Below are positions 27,169 to 34,032 of a stretch of DNA of 44,678 bases, piece by piece. Under the pieces are notes generated by a model. It saw only the letters and a program-made list of their open reading frames with translations, was not told the DNA's origin and searched no databases. The position numbers were made by a program, and so were the translations under genes. Numbering within the stretch: position 1 is the stretch's first letter; the number at the start of each line of letters is the position of its first letter. Origin of the DNA: Comamonadaceae bacterium (GTDB lineage: Bacteria > Pseudomonadota > Gammaproteobacteria > Burkholderiales > Burkholderiaceae_C); contig CANFLU010000025.1 of assembly GCA_947447975.1 (NCBI GenBank), positions 1 through 44,678 of the forward strand. The letters run 5' to 3'.

Positions 27169-29496
27169 CTAGAAGTTGTAGAGGTAGCTCAGGCCCACCA
27201 GCTGCACCTCGTAGTTAGGCGCGGTTTGATTGGTGGCCAGCATGGTGTTCGGGTTCTGACCGTAGGCCAGGCCGTTGTAGAAATAGTCGCTGCTACCAAG
27301 CTTTTGGTACACATAGCCCAGTGCCATCTGGCTGCTCTTGTCTAAACGGTAGGTCGCGCTCAATTTCAAGGCCAGCAACTCTGCGCGGATATCCGGCAAG
27401 GCGCCGCAGGAATAGATACGGGGATCACTGCAGACCACGCCGCCGCTGGTCGCGGTACTGTAGTTAAGCGCTGTTGCGTAGTTCGAGCTTCCCAGGGAGT
27501 AACTCAGATCGCCTAGCAATTCCAACTTGCCTGCCAACAGCCCGCCCTGGCGCACATTCAGGCCTACTGCGAAGTCATTGGTTTTCAGCACATTGGTCCA
27601 TGTCGCACCCGCCGGAATCGCTATCGCAGTCGCTGTCGCTAGGCCTGTTCCCTGCGCAAGTGAACGCTGCGCATCCGTAAGGTCACGCTGCTGGTATTGG
27701 CGCGATAGGTAGGCCGTGATGGCCGCATTTTCTGCATAGGCGTAAGCGCTATCGAGATGCAGCGCCCAGCTATTGCCGGCCTGTACGCCGTAAGTGGAAT
27801 CGTATTTGTCATCGGTATAGCGGGCCCCTATATCCATGCTCACTTTTTCACTAGGCTGAAGGTTCAAGCCGATTTTTGCCATTTGCTGGGTTCGACTGGC
27901 ATCGAAAAACGGATAGAAGCCTGGGTAGTCACCGCCGTTGAGGCCTTTGATCGTGCCCACTGTCGTGCCGACATCCCCGCCGCGTACACCAATCATGGCA
28001 ACGATCGCGTTGGGACCGGATGTGGTGTAGCGTTTACCATAGCTATAGGCCAGACTGGTGTGAACGTCCTCCCTGGCAGCCAGCTTGTAGGTGGCACTGA
28101 GCTTGTCATCCTTGGTCGATGTTGCGACAACGCAATTGGTACCCGCCGAATAATTACTTCCACCCGTGGCGTAGTCGTTGCACCAGCGTGACAGGTCTTC
28201 GTGGTTATAGGCCAGATGCAAACGTTGGGTCTTGTCTAAACGGTAGTCACCCGCCAGCTCGGCCTGGTTCTTTTTGACGCTTAGCGGCGTATTGGGGTAA
28301 TAGGCGATATTGTTCGCACCAATGGCCTGGAAGTTGTAGATAGACGAGGCGGTTTGGTTATCGCGAAGGTCATATTTGTAAGCCGCCGACAAGCTTAAGT
28401 CGCGGTTGGTTTGGTCAATCACTTTCAGATCGGCATGTTGTGTCCGCACTAAGCCGTCAAGGGACGCCTTGGCATTACCCGCGGCCGTACCGGTATTGAC
28501 ATACATAAACGCGTCCACGACAAAGGGATCGTTCTGTGTGTTGCGCCCCGTCGATAGGGATCCCGTGAGCTTTGTGGTGGGCGTGAGCTTGTAGCCACCG
28601 CTCAAACTGAGTTGATGAAAATCATTGCCAGGTGCGGTCCCCATGATCTGGCTGTTGGCAGCGGTAGCAAAGGTCGTGAAGTTCACCCGGTCAAATCCAT
28701 CGCGGAAAAATGAGCCGAAGTAGGTGAGGCTCAGGTTGGCGTTTTCGTCCGCCCAGTGCATGGCCAAATTCACCGTATCGGTCTGGTATTGGGTGGGGTT
28801 GGGCAGGATAGATACCGCCTCACCAGCTGGGGCCGTGCCAGAACTGGCGAAAGCGGCCGATCCAAATGCCATGGGTTTGGCGCCAGTTTGTTCTAGGTGG
28901 TTGTAGTCAAACTTCAGACCCAGCCGGGAATTGATTTCCATCCCTGCCGTCAGGGAGGTATTTTTTCGCGTGCTGTCTATATCGACGTTGTGGTAGGCCG
29001 CCAATTGCGCCGTCGACAAGGTCGTAGTGTTACTGGCCAAACCAAACCCGGGGAGGGTGAAGGTATTGGAGCCACTCGCACCGGTGTAAGGGGTTTGGTA
29101 ACTGTCCGATAGTCTATGACGCAACTCGTCGTAATTCAGTCCAAAACTCCAATTCCCTTGGTCGCTGAAGCTAGCCCCGATGTCGCCCGAGGTGCTACCC
29201 ACTTCACTCGCCTTGATTTCCCAGCGCTTTGTGCCCTCGCCCGCGCCGTAAGCGTCGCCACCGCGGATATTCAGATTGCCAATCAGGCTCGGAGCCGACG
29301 TGTTGATTCCGTTGTATTCACCAAACTTCGCCGAGGACTGCGATGCAGCGCGCACACCTATCTCAAGGCGGTTCGTTGGATGGGTAAGTGCAGCTGCGCT
29401 TTCGTCCTGCGCCCAGGCCAGTGTTGGTGCCAGGCAGGTCGCCAAAACGGCGCTCGCCATAGCGCTCAGGGTAAAACTGTCTTTATGCGATTTCAT
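27169..29496 (-). CDS. mtrB: Outer-membrane beta-barrel of the MtrB/MtoB/PioB family (porin of a porin-cytochrome conduit)
   Basis: 775 residues from the ATG at 29496, preceded by AAGGGGA. A signal peptide of about 29 residues ends APTLAWA. The remainder alternates hydrophobic and polar residues in strands and ends with YLYNF, the terminal Phe that targets outer-membrane barrels to the Bam machinery. NRLEIGVRAASQSSAKFGEYNG at the N-terminus resembles the decaheme-associated MtrB/PioB family. The barrel is thought to sheath the decaheme cytochrome encoded 16 bp upstream. The N-terminal CxxC of Shewanella MtrB is absent. Two cysteine pairs lie further in: WCND...GTNC, and VVCSDPRIYSC near the end. 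It is longer than Shewanella MtrB (about 700). Confidence 0.88.
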   Translation of the reverse strand: MKSHKDSFTLSAMASAVLATCLAPTLAWAQDESAAALTHPTNRLEIGVRAASQSSAKFGEYNGINTSAPSLIGNLNIRGGDAYGAGEGTKRWEIKASEVGSTSGDIGASFSDQGNWSFGLNYDELRHRLSDSYQTPYTGASGSNTFTLPGFGLASNTTTLSTAQLAAYHNVDIDSTRKNTSLTAGMEINSRLGLKFDYNHLEQTGAKPMAFGSAAFASSGTAPAGEAVSILPNPTQYQTDTVNLAMHWADENANLSLTYFGSFFRDGFDRVNFTTFATAANSQIMGTAPGNDFHQLSLSGGYKLTPTTKLTGSLSTGRNTQNDPFVVDAFMYVNTGTAAGNAKASLDGLVRTQHADLKVIDQTNRDLSLSAAYKYDLRDNQTASSIYNFQAIGANNIAYYPNTPLSVKKNQAELAGDYRLDKTQRLHLAYNHEDLSRWCNDYATGGSNYSAGTNCVVATSTKDDKLSATYKLAAREDVHTSLAYSYGKRYTTSGPNAIVAMIGVRGGDVGTTVGTIKGLNGGDYPGFYPFFDASRTQQMAKIGLNLQPSEKVSMDIGARYTDDKYDSTYGVQAGNSWALHLDSAYAYAENAAITAYLSRQYQQRDLTDAQRSLAQGTGLATATAIAIPAGATWTNVLKTNDFAVGLNVRQGGLLAGKLELLGDLSYSLGSSNYATALNYSTATSGGVVCSDPRIYSCGALPDIRAELLALKLSATYRLDKSSQMALGYVYQKLGSSDYFYNGLAYGQNPNTMLATNQTAPNYEVQLVGLSYLYNF

Positions 29497-29512
29497 GATG
29501 TATCCCCTTGAA

Positions 29513-30520
29513 CTAGCGTTGGAAGTAACCACCCGCCGGGCTGTTGCTGCCGTGTACCTGCCGGTGGCAGTTCATGCAGGCGTTGCCCACCAGGTTTTTG
29601 CTGGGGTAGGTCGCGGCACCTGAAGGGCCGACGCTCGAGAGTCCTCCCTGACGACCTGCCGCATTGGGGCCGGCCGGGGTACCGCTGGCATGGGTGCCGT
29701 CATGGCATTCCTGGCACAGGAAGGGGGCACGCGATTTCAGCAAGGGCGCGATATTGGAGCCATGCGGGGTGTGGCAATTGGCGCAGTCTTCGGTCACCGG
29801 TTGGTGCTCGAACAAAAAGGGGCCGCGTTTTTCCGCATGGCACTGGTAGCAGGTCTCGGTGACCGTGTTTTTCTTGAGTAATTTAGGTCCGTTAGAGCCA
29901 TGCGGGTTATGGCAGTCGGAACAAGCCACTTTGCCTTCAGCAATGGGGTGGTGTGAGAGCTTTTTGCTGTCGGCGCGCTGGTCTTTATGGCAGCTGTAGC
30001 ACACCTCGGCCTGTGTCTTTTTATCCTGTAGTTTGTCTTTAGGGCGGTGCACCACATGGCAGTCATTGCAAGCCACACCGCTGTTTTGGTGTTGACCGCC
30101 GTCCCAGTTGTTGCGCTTGCCACCTTTGTGGCAGCTCAGGCATTGCTCTGCCCGGTCCTTGTCGCCGGATGCCGCATACACCCCTTTTTTGAATACATGG
30201 TCTGGCGCGACACGGCCCTTGCCGCTGGTGTCGCCTTTCAAATGGTCGGCACTAGCGCCATGGCAGGACTGGCAGGTCGGGGTGCGCGGGTCGCCACGTA
30301 CCCCGTGCTTGGTTTGGTACAGACTGAGCACCGGCGCGTTTTCGCTTTCGTCGTGGCACTTGGTACAGACCGCGTCTTTTTTCAATGCTTCCTGGGCCAG
30401 TGCCGACTTGGACGCACCTGCGGCCAGGTCCGGCAGTTTGTTGTCCTGTGCCCAAGCGGGAGCAGCGAATACGCTGGCCAGCAAAGCGCCAGCCACCAGT
30501 AGTTTGGAAATGGTTTTCAT
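29513..30520 (-). CDS. mtrA: Periplasmic decaheme c-type cytochrome, MtrA/MtoA/DmsE family
   Basis: 335 residues. The signal peptide (1-24, ending APAWA) is followed by ten CxxCH sites beginning at about residues 52, 83, 127, 151, 174, 200, 224, 246, 269 and 315. Two repeated NPHGSN/TPHGSN segments follow hemes 6 and 8, a feature of this family. MtrA, MtoA and PioA form a heme wire inside the MtrB-type barrel, moving electrons across the outer membrane. The gene lies 16 bp before the barrel gene and 40 bp after the monoheme cytochrome. The direction of electron flow (Fe(II) oxidation or metal reduction) cannot be read from it. Confidence 0.93.
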   Translation of the reverse strand: MKTISKLLVAGALLASVFAAPAWAQDNKLPDLAAGASKSALAQEALKKDAVCTKCHDESENAPVLSLYQTKHGVRGDPRTPTCQSCHGASADHLKGDTSGKGRVAPDHVFKKGVYAASGDKDRAEQCLSCHKGGKRNNWDGGQHQNSGVACNDCHVVHRPKDKLQDKKTQAEVCYSCHKDQRADSKKLSHHPIAEGKVACSDCHNPHGSNGPKLLKKNTVTETCYQCHAEKRGPFLFEHQPVTEDCANCHTPHGSNIAPLLKSRAPFLCQECHDGTHASGTPAGPNAAGRQGGLSSVGPSGAATYPSKNLVGNACMNCHRQVHGSNSPAGGYFQR

Positions 30521-30560
30521 GGAAGGTCCCAGCGAAGATTCAGGTAAGAAAGGCCTGCGC

Positions 30561-30920
30561 TTACTGCGCCAGAATCCACTGCACCAGGTTTTTGATCTGG
30601 GCCATGTCTTTAGGGGGGGAGGTTTTCACGATCTTGTGTTCCTCTTCGTGGCCGTCGGGGAACTTGGCTTTTTCGCCGGACATGATGTGCTCGATCAGGC
30701 GCGTCTCCGCGTTGGCTTTGCCTTTGTATTTTTCGGCCACTTTGTTATAGGCCGGGCCGTCTTTATCTTTATCAATCGCGTGGCATTTGAGACAATTGTT
30801 TTGCCGGGCCAGGGCTTTGGCGGCCTCGGCATCGACCTCGGCATGGGCGCCAAGCAGTAGTCCACTGAGGGCGACAAGCGCCAGGGAGGTCAGCGTATGG
30901 GATAAAAATTTCTTGTGCAT
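30561..30920 (-). CDS. Small periplasmic monoheme cytochrome c, class I-like, MtoD-like by context
   Basis: 119 residues from the ATG at 30920 (GAGGTG upstream). The signal peptide (1-27, ending LLGAHA) is followed by the heme site C43-LK-C46-H47 and a class I C-terminal helix, NLVQWILAQ. The second heme ligand is unclear. Where cytochromes of this size have an MPP-type motif before the last helix, this one reads KTSPPKD. M80, M106, H91 and H95 remain as candidates. HEEEH at 91-95 is unusual. It is the first gene of the mtrA-mtrB-cymA cluster, so it may be a periplasmic electron shuttle like MtoD in Sideroxydans; this is inference from context. Confidence 0.82.
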   Translation of the reverse strand: MHKKFLSHTLTSLALVALSGLLLGAHAEVDAEAAKALARQNNCLKCHAIDKDKDGPAYNKVAEKYKGKANAETRLIEHIMSGEKAKFPDGHEEEHKIVKTSPPKDMAQIKNLVQWILAQ

Positions 30921-31039
30921 CGGGTTCACCTCATCCATAAAACTATGTGGCTTGTTTGTGGGCCGGGGCCCTCAAACGCTTAGGGGCCAGTGTGGGCGCA
31001 AGCACATGCCATAGCTATCGGACAGCGATGAATGCGGGC

Positions 31040-31055
31040 CTAGGAATAGTCCTAG
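31040..31055. promoter_or_regulatory. Perfect dyad CTAGGA-N4-TCCTAG, candidate operator for the adjacent response regulator
   Basis: CTAGGA (31040-31045) and TCCTAG (31050-31055) are an exact inverted repeat with a 4-bp spacer, in the 237-bp gap between the response-regulator gene and the cytochrome cluster. Its centre is about 127 bp upstream of the first cytochrome start. Symmetric sites of this size are typical of dimeric regulators, and the NarL/LuxR-type regulator encoded next door is the obvious candidate. No consensus for this protein is known to me. Confidence 0.45.
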
Positions 31056-31119
31056 TTTTGAGGGCTGTGGCCAGAAATACCCTCGGTGTCCCCTTCGATT
31101 GGCGAACCAGGCAGTGCTG

Positions 31120-31137
31120 CGCACCCTTGGGGGTGCG
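31120..31137 (-). terminator. GC-rich 7-bp hairpin after the response-regulator gene (weak terminator candidate)
   Basis: CGCACCC (31120-31126) and GGGTGCG (31131-31137) pair perfectly around a TTGG loop, 20 bp after the regulator stop on the minus strand. There is no U tract behind it (CAGCACTGCC follows). It may slow or stop the kinase/regulator transcript or just be a GC-rich stem. Confidence 0.3.
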
Positions 31138-31157
31138 TCTCGCTAGCGCGCGCAGGT

Positions 31158-31811
31158 TTAGTGGTGCGGCAGATCGTCGAGCAATTGGTGTTCCAAGGCG
31201 TAGCGCACCAAGTCGACCTGGCTCGTCAGCTGCATTTTGTACAGCAGGTTGGATTTGTGGGTGCTCACCGTTTTGATACTCAGGGAAAGTTCCTGCGCAA
31301 TCGCGGTCAAACTGGTGCCACGCACAATGCGGCTAAAGACCTCGAATTCCCTATCGCTCAAGGCGGTGTGGGGCAAGTCTTCGCTATGCGGCGCCATGTC
31401 CATGGCCAACAGTTCGGCCACCTTGGGGCTGATGTATCGCCCGCCGCCTACCAATTTGCGTAAGGCCGGTAGCAGCAAATCCATATCACTCTCTTTGGAC
31501 AAATAGCCCGAGGCCCCGGCACGTATCGCGCGCACCGCGTATTGCTCCTCGTGGTGCATGCTAAAAATAAGCACCGGCAGGCGCGGGCGTTCCTGGCGGA
31601 TCAGCTTGATCAACTCCAAACCATTGCGCCCCGGCATGGAGATGTCCAGTATCACCAGCGCCCAGTCGCGCTCGCGCACCGCTAGCAATGCGGCATTGCC
31701 ATTGGCCGCCTCGCCCGCGACCACAAAGTCGCCGGTATCGGCCAAAATTTTGCGCAAGCCATCTCGAATGATGGCGTGGTCGTCGGCGACCAGGACGTGC
31801 CAGGGGCTCAT
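31158..31811 (-). CDS. NarL/FixJ (LuxR)-type response regulator
   Basis: 217 residues. The N-terminal receiver has the acidic pair D10-D11, phospho-acceptor D56 in ALVILDISMPGRNG, and the conserved K105-like lysine in YLSKES. The C-terminal LuxR-type helix-turn-helix, about 147-210, reads LSDREFEVFSRIVRG...SIKTVSTHKSNLL. It is the cytoplasmic partner of the sensor kinase encoded just upstream; the two genes overlap by ATGA. Its location immediately before the cytochrome cluster, all on the same strand, makes it the likely controller of that cluster, but this is an inference from position. Confidence 0.93.
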   Translation of the reverse strand: MSPWHVLVADDHAIIRDGLRKILADTGDFVVAGEAANGNAALLAVRERDWALVILDISMPGRNGLELIKLIRQERPRLPVLIFSMHHEEQYAVRAIRAGASGYLSKESDMDLLLPALRKLVGGGRYISPKVAELLAMDMAPHSEDLPHTALSDREFEVFSRIVRGTSLTAIAQELSLSIKTVSTHKSNLLYKMQLTSQVDLVRYALEHQLLDDLPHH

Positions 31812-33862
31812 AGGGTGGACTCCTCCCTCAGCGTGGGCCTAGGCATGCAAGGCAGCGCCGATAAAGCCAAGCGCAGCGCCACACTGCAGCCTTGTCCCAC
31901 CGCGCTGACGATGTCCAAGCGGCCACCCGCACCACGGGCACGTTCGCGCATGCTGCCTAAGCCCAGGCCGCTGTGTCCCGAGGTAGCGGCCATGCCTTTG
32001 CCATCATCGCGCACGCGCAAGATCAAGTCCGTTTGGTCACTTTCCAAGTCCACCCAGACATTGCGCGCGTCGGCGTGGCGCACCACGTTGTTTAAAGCCT
32101 CCTGCACGATGCGAAACAAGGCGGTAGCCAGCGCCGGATCGCACACCAGGTCTTGCGCAGGTAAATGAATATGCAGCTGCAAACCGCTGTGCCGCGCAAA
32201 TTCGCGGATTTGCCAGGTAACGGCATCTCCAAAGCCGAGCTCGTCCAAAATTTGTGGCCGTAGCTCGGAGGAAATCCGACGCACCGAGCCGATCGCTGTA
32301 TCGAGCATACGCCGCATGTCGTCCACACTCTGCGGCTCAGGATCGCGCCCCTCTTTCACCCGGTTGCTCAGCCAGGCCAGGCTGAGTTTGAGCCCCGTGA
32401 GCTGCTGGCCCAGGTCATCATGCAGTTCGCGCGCGATGCGGCCGCGCTCTTCTTCGCGCACGCTTTGCTGGCCGGCGTAGAGGGCGCGCAATTCCTGGTT
32501 CATGGCGGTGAGTTCATTGCGTGCGCGCCGCTGCGCAGTGACATCGCGCAGTACCGCCGTCATTTGGATTTGGCCGCCGATGTCGGTCTTGGAGATGGAA
32601 GACTCAATCGGGAACTCACTGCCATCGCGACGCAGGCCAAAAATTTCCAATTGCGCCGCCATGGTGCGCGGGCCTTCGACGGTGTGGGCAAACGCGCCTA
32701 GCTGCGTGTCGTGGCGCGCGCGCGATCGCTCGGGCAGCAAGTGCGAAAGGGGCTGGCCAATGAGCTCATTGGCGCTATAGCCGAACATGGCCGCCGCCGC
32801 AGGATTGAACAATTGGATGCGCATGCTGCTATCCACGGCGACGATAGCGTCCTTCACCGACTCCACGGTATGTTGGTAGCGCACATGGGCATCGCGCAAT
32901 GCGGCTTCCAGCAGCTCTTTGCGGTGCAGCTTCTGGGTCAGAAACCAAGCCACAAACACGGTGAACAAGCACAGCACGCCCACCGCCAGCGCAATCGGTA
33001 TCGCCACTTCGCGCCAGGCGGCCAGACTTTGGCTCTCGTCGTCCGATACGCCCAATAACAATGGAAAATCAGGCAAGCGGCCCAGGGCAAACCTCAGGTG
33101 CGTTCCGTCGCCGCTGGTATGCACCATGGTGCGAACGCCCTCCTGCGCGGCGGGAAACTGCGCACCGCTGAGTTCCAGCGCGGGCGCCCCTAGGTCGTTT
33201 TCGCGGTGCGGGTAGCTGGCCATCAGACTGCCGTCGGCCTGGTAAATCGCCATGGGCCGCGCGTAGTCCAGACGCGCTTGCATAAACAAAGCTTCAAAGC
33301 GGGCCAAATCCAAATCTGCCACCACCACACCGCGCAAGCTGCCATCGGCCTTGTCCAGCCGCCGAGCCATGCGCACCAGCCACAAGCCACTGGGACCGTC
33401 GCGCCGGGGCTTGTCCAAGAAGACGCCCTGGTGACTACCTTTGGAAAGTGCCCTAAAAAATTCCTGGCCGGACAGATCGCGTGCCAGTTTGCCCACATCG
33501 GTAGAGGCGTTCACAACGCGGCCATCGGCATCGACCAGTGCCAAGGCATAAAGCTGGCGCATACCGGATACCCGGGTGGCCAGCAAGAGATGGGTCATAT
33601 CGCTTTCGAGCGCAATCGTGCTGCCAAAGCCCGAGCCCAAGCGCTCCTGCACGCCTTGCAGCACCTTGTCCGCACCTTGTAAAGACTGGCGCGTTTCTTC
33701 GATAAACATGGCCGCCAGACTGGCGGTTTCGGCGCTCGCATGGGCCAACTCGCGCTCGCGCAATGACCAGAGCAAAAATGCACTTGCCAGCAAGGCGCCG
33801 GTAATGGTCGCTGCCGCGAGCAGGCCGACGGCCTGCGAGGTACGAATGGGCAAACGCATCAC
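31808..33862 (-). CDS. Membrane sensor histidine kinase with periplasmic sensor domain, PAS and NarX-type (HisKA_3) kinase
   Basis: 684 residues. TM1 is at about 11-33 and TM2 at about 286-308. They flank a periplasmic domain of about 250 residues with Cache-like features (LYALALVDADGRVVNAS and RGVVVADLDLARFEALF). A PAS domain follows at about 328-445 (VKDAIVAVDSSMRIQLFNPAAAAMFGY). The kinase core shows EEERGRIARELHDDLGQQL with phospho-acceptor His481, then an HATPase domain with NNVVRHADA, DDGKGM and GLGLGSMRERA. This is the NarX/DegS type, which pairs with LuxR-type regulators such as the one encoded next, overlapping by ATGA. The signal it senses is unknown. The position before the electron-transfer cluster suggests a respiratory or metal-related cue. 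Confidence 0.92.
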   Translation of the reverse strand: MMRLPIRTSQAVGLLAAATITGALLASAFLLWSLRERELAHASAETASLAAMFIEETRQSLQGADKVLQGVQERLGSGFGSTIALESDMTHLLLATRVSGMRQLYALALVDADGRVVNASTDVGKLARDLSGQEFFRALSKGSHQGVFLDKPRRDGPSGLWLVRMARRLDKADGSLRGVVVADLDLARFEALFMQARLDYARPMAIYQADGSLMASYPHRENDLGAPALELSGAQFPAAQEGVRTMVHTSGDGTHLRFALGRLPDFPLLLGVSDDESQSLAAWREVAIPIALAVGVLCLFTVFVAWFLTQKLHRKELLEAALRDAHVRYQHTVESVKDAIVAVDSSMRIQLFNPAAAAMFGYSANELIGQPLSHLLPERSRARHDTQLGAFAHTVEGPRTMAAQLEIFGLRRDGSEFPIESSISKTDIGGQIQMTAVLRDVTAQRRARNELTAMNQELRALYAGQQSVREEERGRIARELHDDLGQQLTGLKLSLAWLSNRVKEGRDPEPQSVDDMRRMLDTAIGSVRRISSELRPQILDELGFGDAVTWQIREFARHSGLQLHIHLPAQDLVCDPALATALFRIVQEALNNVVRHADARNVWVDLESDQTDLILRVRDDGKGMAATSGHSGLGLGSMRERARGAGGRLDIVSAVGQGCSVALRLALSALPCMPRPTLREESTL

Positions 33863-33938
33863 AGTTCCAACGAGATGTCATGGCATGGCGCCGGGCAGGG
33901 CCACTCCCGGCATGCCGTGCGGCACCAGGTTCCAATTC

Positions 33939-33947
33939 AATGTAGCA
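33939..33947 (-). promoter_or_regulatory. Candidate extended -10 element upstream of the sensor kinase
   Basis: On the minus strand TGCTACATT (33947-33939) is a TGn-type extended -10, about 76 bp before the kinase start. No good -35 is visible. It lies between the arms of an inverted repeat, CAATTC (33933-33938) and GAATTG (33951-33956). The surrounding 170-bp gap holds no gene that I can support. Confidence 0.3.
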
Positions 33948-34032
33948 GAGGAATTGCGCCCCCGGTCGGCCTTTTGCAAGCCTGTTGCGCAAAGCTTGAC
34001 TTAGCGCAAATGCAAGCCGCCTTGCGCTCGGT

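Noticed and set aside
30947..31276. + strand frame across the regulatory gap
   Set aside because: Antisense to the regulator's end and with no motif. The gap is better explained as a control region.
19723..33862. Mobile-element origin of the conduit/ccm block
   Set aside because: I saw no transposase, integrase, flanking direct repeats or tRNA at either boundary. Acquisition by transfer is possible but not shown by the sequence.
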